Below, one piece after another: positions 16,905-26,507 of a stretch of 64,000 bases of DNA. This DNA is from Sporosarcina sp. Te-1 (GTDB lineage: Bacteria; Bacillota; Bacilli; Bacillales_A; Planococcaceae). The stretch covers positions 3,645,501 through 3,709,500 of the forward strand of contig NZ_CP071798.1 of NCBI RefSeq assembly GCF_017498505.1, in the 5' to 3' direction. The translations under genes and the position numbers were made by a program. The notes beneath the pieces were generated by a model. The model was not told where the DNA came from. It did not search any database and saw only the letters and a program-made list of their open reading frames with translations. Positions within the stretch are counted from its first letter, which is position 1. Every line of letters begins with the position of its first letter.

Positions 16905-19900
16905 ATGGCTAACCAACCAACGAAGTATCGTAAGTTTGTAGTTGGCGCGGCATCAGCTGCTCTAGTAGCATCTGCAGTTGCACCAGTTGCAAGCGCGAAG
17001 CAATTTTCTGACAGCAAAGGGAACACACATGAAGCAGCAATCGATGCACTATCTGATGCTGGTATCATCACTGGTTACCCAGACGGCACATTCCAGCCGA
17101 ACAAAACGTTGACTCGTTCTGACGTTGTTAAATTAATGGGTAAATGGCTTGTATCAAAAGGATATGCAATTCCTTCCGATGCAGTTTCTAACCCACGTTT
17201 CGCTGACTTGAAATCTACTTCCAACAAAGAGCTTCTTGAGTATGCTGCAGTTGTAAAAGACAACGGCGTATTCGTAGGAACTCCAGACGGCAAGCTAGAT
17301 CCAGCTGGCAACATCACTCGTGAAAACATGGCAATCGTACTAGTTCGTGCGTTCGACCGTGTTAACGACATCGACCTCGCTACATACGTGGCAGGACAAG
17401 ATTTCAAGAAAGACGTAACTGACCTAGGCACAGCGAAAGCTGAAGCTCGTCCAGCAATCGACGTTCTTGACTTCTTCGATATCACGAACCCAGCTGCACC
17501 AGCATTCAACCCTAAAAACACAACAACTCGCGGACACTTTGCGACATTCCTACACAAATTCATCACAGCTGATCTTTCTGATGTAGCTCCTGGTACAGTT
17601 GTAGGCAACGCAGCAGTAAAAGCTGTAAACGCAACTACTGTTGAAGTTACATTCAAAGACGCAGTTGAAAACGTAAACTCTTTGAACTTCACAATCGAAG
17701 GTTTGACTGTTTCTAACGCAGCAGTTAAGCAATCCGACAACAAAACAGTTGTTTTGACAACTGCAGTTCAAGAAGGCGGTAAAGAATACACTGTTTCTCT
17801 TGACGGAAAAGAAATCGGTAAATTCAAAGGCGTTTCTGCAGTAGTTCCTACTAAGATTGATATCACTACTCAATCTGTACAAGGAAAAACTGGTCAACAA
17901 GCAATCCTTTCTGCTGACGTAGGCGTGAAACAAGCAGGTATCCCTGTAACGTTCAACGTTAAAGCTGATACAAACAATACGCTTAACAAAGACCAAGTGT
18001 TTGAAGCGGTAACAAACGAAGATGGTATCGCAACATTCTCTTACACACAATACGCTGCAGGTACTGACGAAGTGGTAGCTTACCCAACAGGTGCTCCAAC
18101 TGTACGTAGCCATGCATTCGTATTCTGGGGTGTTGATACAATCCTTACGATTGAATCAACTGATAAGAAAGGTAACAGTGTTAACAACGGTGAAGATAAG
18201 ACTTACAAGTTAACTTATCTAGATCCTAAGACTGGCAAGCCAGTTGCGAACCAAAAGTTCTTTGTAACTTTTGAAGAGAATGTGAACGTAAATGTTGACA
18301 AGGCATCAAAAGCTACAGTAAATGGTGTAAATCCTCGCCAATTGTTGAACAATGCAGATCCTGTAGTTGCTGAAGTTACTACAGATGCAAAAGGTGAAGC
18401 AGTATTCGTAGTATCAGGTTCTAACACTGCGGTCACTCCAATTGTCTTTATCGATAATGGAGGAAGAGATGCAGCTAAATACGTACGTGAAAAGTATGAA
18501 GCAAATAAACTTCAAGCAAGAGCTGAAAAAGTTACTTTTGCAGCAATTCAATCCGAGTACACTATTGATGTTACACGTGATGGTTTAGAAGAAGCGGCAG
18601 TTGGTCGTGAAAATGGCCGTGATTACAAAGTAACAGTAAAAACTAAAGACGGTAAAGTAGCAGCGAATGAAATTGTAAACGTTGCATTCAATGAAGATAT
18701 TGATCGCAATATCAATACAGTCACTGGCGCACAATTCATTAAGCTTGATTCAAATGATGAGCCATACTTTGTAAAAGAAAGAGTAATTCAAGTTAAGACA
18801 GATTCAAAAGGTGAAGCAGAATTCACAATCGGAAGCGATGATAATAAAGATTATGCAACACCAATCGTTTGGATTGATGTAAATTCTCCTGACGCAAAAG
18901 ACGGTAACTTGGATGAAGGCGAAACATTTAAAATCGCTCCAATTTCCTACTTTGCAGAAGCAAAACTTACGACTGGAGCTGTAGAAGCTCGAGAACTTTC
19001 TGGTAAAAAGGTTCCTAGAACTGGGAAATCTGCATTTGCTGGAAATGAGCCAGCAGTATTTACATTTATTGCAGCTAACCAAAGCGGAAAAGAATTTAAA
19101 AATCTCTCTGGAACTGGATACAATGAAGTTACAGCTACATTCACTGTTTCTAACACAGGAGAAAATAACATTCTAGTAAGAGAAACAACTAGCACTGGTT
19201 CTATTAAAGAAACAACTGTCGCTCCAAACCGTAATTACACAACTGGCACAATTAAAAATTTCGAAAAGCCTTCGATTGAAGTTGTATCAATTGGCGATAA
19301 GAATGCATCTGTAAAAGTATCAGCGAGCGGAACAGCAGTACCAGCAACATCTAACTCTAACCTACGCCCAATTAATCTTGGAAGCCATTCAGCTGAGGCT
19401 AAGTTTGAATCCTCTAAGAATGTTGGAACAGAGCATGTTGGTATCGTTACAAGCTTCAATAAGGATACAAAGAAAATCACATTTGCCGGTAAGAATGCAT
19501 TAAGCTATAAAGATAAAGTTGCTACATTCTTTGACGAGACTTCTGGATTCTCCAAAACACTTACTGAAACTGAGTTTGCTAACAAACTTGCGGATGAAAC
19601 AAAAGTATCCAATGTAAGATTGCTTATCAATGGAGATAACTATAAATTCGTTCTTACAAGCCAAGCAGTTAAAGGTGCTGACGTAACAGTCTTTAGCGCA
19701 CAAGCAAATGACGTTAACGGAGATGGAATTGCTGACTCAGTAGAATTGACATTCAGCAAAGCAGTCAATGCTGATATCTTGAAAGCTTCTGACTTTAACT
19801 TCCTTGGTGGAGTTGTAAAAGCTGAAGCGATTGATAAAGTAGCTAGCGATGATAAAAAGGTTACTATTAAAATCAACGGTGCAAGCGGATTGGCAGTACC

Positions 19901-20567
19901 TGTACTTGAGTACAGCGCTGTATCATATCTTGCAGCTGATTATGGTGACTTGAAGGCTGGTTCTGTTCCAGTAACTGCGGCAACTGAGTCGACATTATTG
20001 GCGGCAGCAAAATCAGCGGTTACTTCTGCAGAAACACTTAAAACTCAAGCAGCTGTTGATACTGCACAAGGATTAATCGATGGATTGCCAAGCAGCAATG
20101 CTAAGACTGACCTTCAAACTCGCCTTAATGTAGTTAAAGCAGGTCTTGTGGAAGGTGAAGCACTAGTTAAAGCTGCTGAATTAGCAGTGACTGCTGCAGA
20201 ACAACTTAATACACAAGCTGCTTATGATGATGCTAATGCAAAAGTAACTGCATTACCTACTGGTACTGCGAAAACTGATTTGCAAGCACGTTTAGCTAAA
20301 GTTAAAGGTCAAATCGACGTGAATGCAGAAGCGGCTAAGATTGCTGATTTTGCTCCAGCAGCAGCAGCGGCTGACACAGAAGCACTTCCAACGGTACCTG
20401 CTGGCTATTCAATTAAAGTGAAGTCAACTTCGGCACCTGCTATTTATGATATGGATGGTAAAATTCAATCAGATGGCACATCAAATGTTGTTTATACAAT
20501 CACTCATGATGCAACAGGAAAAACTGCTGATACAGCTGAAGTTAAAGTAACTGTTGACGTATTGTAA
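16905..20567 (+). CDS. S-layer protein A (three SLH domains)
   Basis: 1220 residues. Signal peptide (about 1-31, ending VAPVASA), three SLH domains (about 32-220) including GYPDGTFQPNKTLTR, a Big_1/invasin-like Ig domain near 320-410 (GKTGQQAILSADVGVKQAGIPVTF), further beta-rich modules, then two helical repeats of about 50 residues near 1030-1140 (L-x-x-A-x-x-A-V-T-x-A-E-x-L-x-T-Q-A-A), and a final beta module. It has GAGGAGG nine bases before the ATG and a near-consensus promoter, fitting very high expression. A paralogue at 26508-30146 faces it: the first ~520 and last ~330 residues are nearly the same, the middle is diverged. Forms the outer protein lattice. Confidence 0.93.
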   Translation: MANQPTKYRKFVVGAASAALVASAVAPVASAKQFSDSKGNTHEAAIDALSDAGIITGYPDGTFQPNKTLTRSDVVKLMGKWLVSKGYAIPSDAVSNPRFADLKSTSNKELLEYAAVVKDNGVFVGTPDGKLDPAGNITRENMAIVLVRAFDRVNDIDLATYVAGQDFKKDVTDLGTAKAEARPAIDVLDFFDITNPAAPAFNPKNTTTRGHFATFLHKFITADLSDVAPGTVVGNAAVKAVNATTVEVTFKDAVENVNSLNFTIEGLTVSNAAVKQSDNKTVVLTTAVQEGGKEYTVSLDGKEIGKFKGVSAVVPTKIDITTQSVQGKTGQQAILSADVGVKQAGIPVTFNVKADTNNTLNKDQVFEAVTNEDGIATFSYTQYAAGTDEVVAYPTGAPTVRSHAFVFWGVDTILTIESTDKKGNSVNNGEDKTYKLTYLDPKTGKPVANQKFFVTFEENVNVNVDKASKATVNGVNPRQLLNNADPVVAEVTTDAKGEAVFVVSGSNTAVTPIVFIDNGGRDAAKYVREKYEANKLQARAEKVTFAAIQSEYTIDVTRDGLEEAAVGRENGRDYKVTVKTKDGKVAANEIVNVAFNEDIDRNINTVTGAQFIKLDSNDEPYFVKERVIQVKTDSKGEAEFTIGSDDNKDYATPIVWIDVNSPDAKDGNLDEGETFKIAPISYFAEAKLTTGAVEARELSGKKVPRTGKSAFAGNEPAVFTFIAANQSGKEFKNLSGTGYNEVTATFTVSNTGENNILVRETTSTGSIKETTVAPNRNYTTGTIKNFEKPSIEVVSIGDKNASVKVSASGTAVPATSNSNLRPINLGSHSAEAKFESSKNVGTEHVGIVTSFNKDTKKITFAGKNALSYKDKVATFFDETSGFSKTLTETEFANKLADETKVSNVRLLINGDNYKFVLTSQAVKGADVTVFSAQANDVNGDGIADSVELTFSKAVNADILKASDFNFLGGVVKAEAIDKVASDDKKVTIKINGASGLAVPVLEYSAVSYLAADYGDLKAGSVPVTAATESTLLAAAKSAVTSAETLKTQAAVDTAQGLIDGLPSSNAKTDLQTRLNVVKAGLVEGEALVKAAELAVTAAEQLNTQAAYDDANAKVTALPTGTAKTDLQARLAKVKGQIDVNAEAAKIADFAPAAAAADTEALPTVPAGYSIKVKSTSAPAIYDMDGKIQSDGTSNVVYTITHDATGKTADTAEVKVTVDVL

Positions 20568-20604
20568 TATTACTAGACTGTTTTAACAGTTAGTGAAAGT
20601 GAAA

Positions 20605-20655
20605 AGGGTTGTCCGGAAAGTCAGTAAAATGACTTTCCGTGACGATCCTTTTTTA
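20605..20655 (+). terminator. terminator of S-layer gene A
   Basis: Stem GGAAAGTCA/TGACTTTCC extended by AAGG...CCTT outer pairing, followed by a T-run. Its 5' arm (GGGTTGTCCGGAAAGTC) resembles the IS1182-type end at 7394-7410. Confidence 0.8.
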
Positions 20656-20766
20656 TCGCTTATTATTGGTATGGTGTTTAGGTTGTTCTCGAGGGTGAAA
20701 ACAGGAGACTTAAGATTTTTGTTTGAAATAATTCCCAAAAGATAAAGTTATATCATAAGCAACTAC

Positions 20767-20804
20767 AGCATGAGTTTGGTATTGTACTGATCTCATGCTT
20801 TTTT
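20767..20804 (+). terminator. terminator hairpin that marks the group II intron insertion site
   Basis: AGCATGAG (20767-20774) pairs with CTCATGCT (20792-20799) and is followed by six Ts. The intron starts two bases after the T-run. The gene it once terminated is not recognisable. Confidence 0.75.
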
Positions 20805-20806
20805 AG

Positions 20807-22245
20807 GTGCGCCCAGCATGGGCGTAGTCTATAGGGTGCAAGTCCCGGAGCTGTGAAGGCAGAAGTAGCAGTTAGCTTAACGGTAGGGTGTCCATGGTGA
20901 CATGGAATCTGAAGGAAGCGGGCGGCAAATTTCCGGTCTGAGGGACACGAACTTCATATAAGGCTATGTACGATTGGGTGAGTTTGCCTAACAAAACAAA
21001 GCCCTTTCTGCTGAAGGTTGTATGTAGTAAATGAAGCAGATAGATGGAGGGAAAGACTACGCTCTTACCTGGGGAGGTCTGATTGATACGCTAAGTACAC
21101 TTGGTAACCTATCCAGTGATGGATAGCTGAACAATCAGAAGTCAGCAGAAGCCATAGTACCATTCGAACTCGAGAAGAATGGGAAGGGCCGAACGATTAA
21201 GAAAGAACAACGTCTTGGCATTCAGTAACCTGCGTGGAACACAGATAACCGATAAGGTATGCTTGAAGAAGGAAGTGGTGAATCCCATGGGGGACTTCGA
21301 GATGGTGGAGTAGGACTGGCATAAGAAGAAGCGTTGTTCACGGAAAGAGGCGTCACATATGTTGATGGAGCGAATACTTTCACGGGACAATCTGCTTTCT
21401 GCCCTGAAACGGGTGGAAAGCAATAAAGGGAGCCACGGTGTTAATGAAATGCCCGTAGGGTACATACAGGAGGTACATCGCTGGGTTGTCGATATCGACT
21501 TGGAGAAATTCTTTGACAAAGTGAGCCATGACAAACTCATTGTACACTTACGAAACGAATCAAAGATGCCGATGACTGCAATATCTACGTGAAAATACAG
21601 AAGGTAGGTAACCGAGTTATGGACTCCCTTACTACATTTATTGAAGGGAAACATAAGTTGAAAGTGACTCTGAACAAGTCCGTAGTTGACCGTCCATGGA
21701 AGAGGAAGTTTCTAGGCTTCAGTTTCACAAATGGTAAAGAACCGAAGGTTCGCATTGCCAAAGAGAGTGTGAAACGAATGAAGAGTAAAATCCGCGAGAT
21801 TAACTTCGAGGAAGAAACCTTACTCGATGGAATATCGAATCAAGAAACTCAATCAGTATTTGATGGAGTGGTGCGAATGTTTTGCCTTGGCGGATACGCC
21901 AAGCGTGTTCATTACAATTGATTCCTGGATTAAGCGAAGGCTTCGGATGTGTACGTGGAAGAACTGGAAGAAACCAAGTACGAAGGTGAGGAAACTCATT
22001 GGGTTAGGCGTTCCGAAGGGAAAAGCAAATGAATGGGGCAACTCACGCAAAAGCTACTGGAGAATATTCAAAAGTCCGATACTACACAGAACCCTTGGAA
22101 ACTCCTATTGGAGTTCCCAAGGGCTCAAAAGTCTGATATTACGTTACGAAACTTTGCGTCAACAATCTTAATTAACCGCCGTATACCGAATGGTACGTAC
22201 GGTGGTGTGAGAGGTCGGGAGTTAATCACTCCCTCCTACCCGATT
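20807..22245 (+). mobile_element. group IIC intron (Oceanobacillus iheyensis O.i.I1-like ribozyme)
   Basis: The 5' end GTGCGCCCAGCATGGGCG and the following domain I (CTATAGGGTGCAAGTCCC, GAAGGCAGAAGTAGCAGTTA, GGAATCTGAAGGAAGCGG, CACGAACTTCATATAAGG) closely follow the well-known O. iheyensis group IIC intron as I remember it. Domain V is at 22174-22206 (ACCGCCGTATACC ... GGTACGTACGGTGGT), and domain VI at about 22207-22245. The 3' boundary is accurate to a few bases. It lies directly after a Rho-independent terminator hairpin, the typical target of class C introns. The maturase inside is broken, so mobility would need help in trans; the ribozyme core looks intact. Confidence 0.88.
21359..22171 (+). 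pseudogene. decayed group II intron reverse transcriptase/maturase
   Basis: The N-terminal MLMERILSRDNLLSALKRV and GSHGVNEMPV match group IIC maturases. They jump straight to GYIQEVHRWVVDIDLEKFFD, so a large block of RT is deleted. After HDKLI the frame again skips to DDCNIYVKIQKVGNRVMDS, losing the region before the YADD box, with a frameshift. Later pieces (RPWKRKFLGFSFT, MEWCECFALADTPSVF) are in different frames. At least two internal deletions and two or more frameshifts; no functional protein. Confidence 0.85.
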
Positions 22246-22601
22246 ATGAATAGCATGGGAGTCGTATATTCTACAGGATCCAACTCCTAAGATGTTAAGG
22301 CAGAAATAATAACTCAACTAAAAGAAAGGTGCAATGTAGATTTTTAAGGTCCACCAAGCAAAGGGTGGTAGGCAATTGAAATAAACACACAACAGCTGTC
22401 CACTTTCTTAACTGAAGTCCAAATTATCTAAAGGATTAAATCCTTTACGAACGAAAACCGGTCTTAGAATTAAATTAGTACCTAATCGGACAAATCTTGA
22501 GTTGTTTGATTGAGCAGAAGTGATACAAGATGTCCCGAAGTAAGTAAAACTTAGGTCTTTAATATATCGAAGGGTTATAAAGTAGAATACCCACTGTATT
22601 T
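22246..22601. other. intergenic stretch between group II intron and ISL3 element
   Basis: No gene or clear structure seen. A short frame (DVKAEIITQLKERCNVDF, about 22292-22347) could be the tail of a gene lost when the mobile elements arrived. Confidence 0.3.
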
Positions 22602-24334
22602 TGCAAGATAAAAGTGGCTCTTACGGGAACTTAGGGAGATGACTTTTGGGATGCTAGATTGATATAATGAAAAGAAAGGGAGTGCTTGACGATGAACCTT
22701 CTTACCTGGATACCTCCTGATTCTTCCCTAAAACTGCTTCACGCCGAGTCTGTCTCCGACACGATCCGACTGATTGTCCAAAGCACACCCGGTCCTCCTC
22801 CTGCTGTCCCACTTGTTCTCAGCTCAGTACCCGACTCCATAGCCGTTATACCCGAAAGCTGCAGGACGAGCCTTTCAATGGTCGCCCCGTGGAACTGTTA
22901 GTGCTCTCTAGAAAATGCTTCTGTGTACATGCGGACTGTTCGGTGAAGGTCTTTACAGAGAGATTTGAAGGACTATCGCCCAATCGACGTCGCACCAAAC
23001 GCGCCGAAGACATCCTTCGGAAAATCGCGTTCTCCACTAGCTGCCTCACTGCGGAGAAGATCGCCCATGCCATCCATTTGCCCGCCAGCCACGATGCTCT
23101 GTTGTCGCTGATCTACCGGACAGAAATCACACCCGAGGTGTCGCCCTTTCCTGGGGATTGATGACTTCGCCTTTCGTAAGGGACATACGTACGGTACGAT
23201 GATCTGCGATCATCAGCAGGGGATTCCCCTAGCCCTGCTGCCCGACCGCCTGCCCGAAACCGTCACTGCCTGGCTGGAGCGCCATCCTTCCATCCAGGTT
23301 ATCAGCAGGGACGGCTTCACTGCATTCCGGCAAGCCATCACCCAAGCGAACCCTGAGATCCATCAGGTATATGACCGTTGGCATTTCATCCGGAATGCCA
23401 AGAGACAGGTCGACACGCATCTTGCCACCCTTGTACCCGCCTCCATCACTTGGATGGAACCGCCAGCCGGGCAGACGGCCATTCCCTTGACGGTCCAGGA
23501 AAGGGACGCTGCCGAGAAAGGCAAAAGAGGAAATGGTCGCTCATCCGGGAAATCCAGAAGGAACACACAGACGGCAAGAACATCTCCAGACTCTCCCGGG
23601 AATACCAACTGGATCGACGGACCATCCGGAAGTATCTAGATCTGAAAACACCTCCGATTGACCTGAGGCCGAGGGCCAAACCTATTGACGGCTTTTCCCA
23701 GGAGGTAATCCGGTTCGAGCAGGCGGGGCATACTGTCCGATCCATCTACCAATCCATACAGGAGCAGGGATATGAAGGGACCTATTCGGCGGTCCGAACC
23801 CTGGTCCAATCTAAACGGAAAGAGCGAAAGTATGGAGCAGTCCCAACGGTTTCCGTTTCCAGAAAAAAATTCTCCGCTCTCATTTGGAAACGGCAAAGCG
23901 AACTTGACGAAAAAGACAAGATCCTTCTTCAGCGATGTCTATCCCTATATCCCTGCGTGGAATCATTCTACAACTCCGTGCAGACATTATGCGCATCCAT
24001 CTTGGAAAAGGACTACCCTAGTTTCCTAGAATGGCTTACCGTCCAGCTTTCTGACCGAGATTCCCCATTTCACCATTATGCGCGACGCCTGCGGAGTGAC
24101 CTACGTGCAATCCGCAACGCCTTTACCCATACCTACAGCAACGGCCGATTAGAGGGCTAGATCAACCGACTGAAAACAATCAAGCGGATCACCTATGGCA
24201 GGGCGGGATTGAAGTTATTGGAGAAACGCGTTCTCTATCGAACTCAATGATATCGTAAAAAAATAACTAGCATACATAAAGGGATTGGACAAACCTATTC
24301 CCCAAGTTCGCGTAAGAGCCACTTCTATTTTGCA
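22602..24334 (+). mobile_element. decayed ISL3-family insertion sequence
   Basis: Imperfect terminal inverted repeats: left TGCAAGATAAAAGTGGCTCT from 22602, continuing TACGGGAACTTAGGG, and the right complement ending at 24334. The GGCTCTTACG core with GAACTT is shared by both ends. It is unclear whether the element begins at the TGCA or at GGCTC (22616 and 24320); no target duplication was seen at either pair of boundaries. The transposase is frameshifted. Confidence 0.75.
22692..24250 (+). pseudogene. ISL3-family transposase, frameshifted
   Basis: The pieces in order are MNLLTWIPPDSSLKLLHAES, a Cys-poor N-terminal region, SPNRRRTKRAEDILRKIAFS, GIDDFAFRKGHTYGTMICDH (the DDE-region G-x-D-x-F-A-x-R-K-G-x-x-Y-G-T motif of ISL3 transposases), VYDRWHFIRNA (D-x-W-H-x-x-x-N), and a C-terminal YSNGRLEG, stop, NRLKTIKRITYGRAG. 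The frame changes at about 22880, 23160 and 23500, and there is an in-frame TAG at about 24158. Inactive. Confidence 0.85.
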
Positions 24335-25010
24335 CTACACACCCACAAAATTATGCGATTCAAATATCTAATGTGAATAGAGTAGTATGTGCTTTACAGG
24401 TCTCTTCGAATAAATCTTATTCTTTTATATAATGATTTAATTTATAGACTACCTTTGTTGTCCTTGTTGGGAGTCTCTCCATAGGATGAACAGGTACTCA
24501 ATTTCTTTTAAAAGTCCGCGATAGCAGATTAGGGATTCAAAAAATTTCTTTTCGATCAAAAGTGAAATTTTCTTCATTCAAATAAATCCCCGTAAGTTTT
24601 AGAAGTCTATTCTAAATAACTTTAAAGCAAAAAACTCCCTCTATAAACATTGAAGTATCAACGGTTTACATCACTTCGTGATGCGAGGAAAATTATTTCT
24701 CTACTTACTAATAAACATAGATTTGAATTTATTGTTTTTATTACCAAGATAAGAGTACGCTTCGCTAAAAACTAATGGAAAACATTAGCTCTTTTAATCC
24801 GTTATTTGATGCACAATGGATCTCTGCGATGCTTATGACGACGTACCCTCCCATGTCTCTTGGCGTCTGTGCGCTTACATTCCTTCGTTCGGTCTATTCA
24901 TAAGGCAGAGGCCTGCTAAGCTGCCCCAGGGACTCTTGGTCTGAGTTTTAGTACTGTGCTGGCTTCTCCGTGTCATCCTTCTTGTCATAGATAGATTGAT
25001 TTGAAATGTC
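24335..25010. other. AT-rich intergenic region with the downstream flank of the IS110 element
   Basis: No gene recognised. The last 200 bases (about 24810-25010) are less AT-rich than the rest and probably belong to the noncoding right end of the IS110-family element. Its outer boundary is not visible because IS110 elements lack clear inverted repeats. Confidence 0.4.
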
Positions 25011-26288
25011 TTACGCTGCCGTTGCGAGACAGTGGAGATCGTTCATCATATGCCGCTCATCGAAATGAACTTTCTTCTTACAAATACCATGTAACACTTT
25101 CAGTAATTTACCGCATAGCACGACCATCGACTGTTTTCCCCGTAGGGGATTTTGTTGGCGAGTCGTGTAGTATTCATGTAGCCGTTTAAACGCTTCATTG
25201 TGCCTGATTAGTGGAACGATGACTTTAAACAGAACATTCCTTAACCTCTTCCGGCCGCGTTTAGAGATATGTTTTCGTCCCTTGTGTTGTCCAGAAGAAT
25301 TTTCACGTAATGTTAATCCCGCGAGTTTGATGAGTTGGCGTGGATCTTCATAATGTGAAAAGCTACCGACTTCAGAGAGTAGATCAACGATTGTAGCATC
25401 CCCTAAGCCGGGTACAGTTGAGAGGTATACATACTCTCCTGTAGACTTAGCCAACTCGGCTAATTGGCTATTTACCTCTTCTATTTCTTCCTCTAACAAT
25501 CGGTACTGACGGATGAGCGTGGCGATTTCGAATCGTGCCATCTGCGATCCTTCCGTCAACCCGATAGATTGGTTGGCTACATCAATTAGGAGTCTTGCCT
25601 TTGGTAATTGCGGCGCTCTCATCCCCTCTACCTGCCGGTAGAGAAAGACTAACTCTTCAGCCGTCTTCCCTATGATGTCCTGTGGCAACGGTGTTTTCTC
25701 GAGTGTAGCGAACGCCATCTTCCCGAAGGTTGGATAGACCTGTGTAAACTCCGGAAAGTACCGATCAAGCCAGCGAATGATCCGGTTCTTGAGGCTCGAC
25801 AAATCCTCTGTAAGCTTTGAACGAAGAGTAGAGCCAATCCGCAACTCCGCCTCAATATCTTTTAGAATACGGGGATAGCTGAAACGCCCGTCCTTCATGA
25901 GCCGAGCAATGACTACTGCATCTTTCTTATCGTTCTTTGTCTGTAAGTTATCATCCAGTTCCTTTGAACGCTTGACGTGTAATGGGTTGACCATTACAAG
26001 CGGGATTCCATAGGAATCCAAGAAATAAGCAAGGTTCATCCAATAGTGGCCGGTAGGTTCAATCCCAACGATAACATCAGTTTTTTCATGTGCTTTCATA
26101 GCACGAAGTACATTTTGATATAATGCTTCAAATCCTTCTCTGGATTGATGTACGGCAAAAGCTTTCTCAAGTACACGTCCGCGTTCATCTACGAAGCATG
26201 CGTAATGGGTACTCTTAGCGATATCCATGCCGACAATTAATGTGTTTTCCGTTACTTGATTTAGCTTTTCATTCCACTTAGAATACAT
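25011..26288 (-). CDS. IS110-family transposase (DEDD recombinase)
   Basis: 425 residues, intact. The N-terminal RuvC-like DEDD domain carries VGMDIAKSTHYACF (first D), GIEPTGHYW (E), and K-N-D-K-K-D-A (DD). The C-terminal Tnp_20 domain has S-T-V-P-G-L-G near residue 290, GLTLRENSSGQHKGRKHISK, and the expected serine. This is the organisation of IS110/IS116/IS902 enzymes, which recombine circular intermediates and, as recently shown for IS621, use an element-encoded bridge RNA. The start lies behind AGGAGGACTACTCT. It sits between the ISL3 remnant and the stop codon of S-layer gene B. The intact frame suggests recent arrival. Confidence 0.93.
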   Translation of the reverse strand: MYSKWNEKLNQVTENTLIVGMDIAKSTHYACFVDERGRVLEKAFAVHQSREGFEALYQNVLRAMKAHEKTDVIVGIEPTGHYWMNLAYFLDSYGIPLVMVNPLHVKRSKELDDNLQTKNDKKDAVVIARLMKDGRFSYPRILKDIEAELRIGSTLRSKLTEDLSSLKNRIIRWLDRYFPEFTQVYPTFGKMAFATLEKTPLPQDIIGKTAEELVFLYRQVEGMRAPQLPKARLLIDVANQSIGLTEGSQMARFEIATLIRQYRLLEEEIEEVNSQLAELAKSTGEYVYLSTVPGLGDATIVDLLSEVGSFSHYEDPRQLIKLAGLTLRENSSGQHKGRKHISKRGRKRLRNVLFKVIVPLIRHNEAFKRLHEYYTTRQQNPLRGKQSMVVLCGKLLKVLHGICKKKVHFDERHMMNDLHCLATAA

Positions 26289-26490
26289 AGAGTAGTCCTC
26301 CTGTTTGATGATGGGTCAATTCCACGTTGACACTCAGCATCATACAAGAGGGCTCTTTTTCTTTCAAGATGGTGCAAATCCTTCAAACAGGAATGCTGCT
26401 CCTTCAAATTATTAGTATTGTGTCTAACAATTTGAAGGGCAGTTCGGTTTTAGTGCAATCAGAAACAATCATTCACCTATTGGGACGATA
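26289..26490 (-). ncRNA. candidate bridge-RNA region of the IS110 element
   Basis: About 200 noncoding bases between the transposase start and the S-layer B tail. On the minus strand a 10-bp stem (CCTTCAAATT/AATTTGAAGG, about 26400-26440) and neighbouring CTTTCAAGATGG...CTTCAAACAGG complementarity suggest a folded RNA. IS110-group elements encode their bridge RNA upstream of the transposase. The loops were not matched to target and donor sequences, so this is inference. Confidence 0.4.
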
Positions 26491-26507
26491 TTGTTCGTTT
26501 AGTAATA

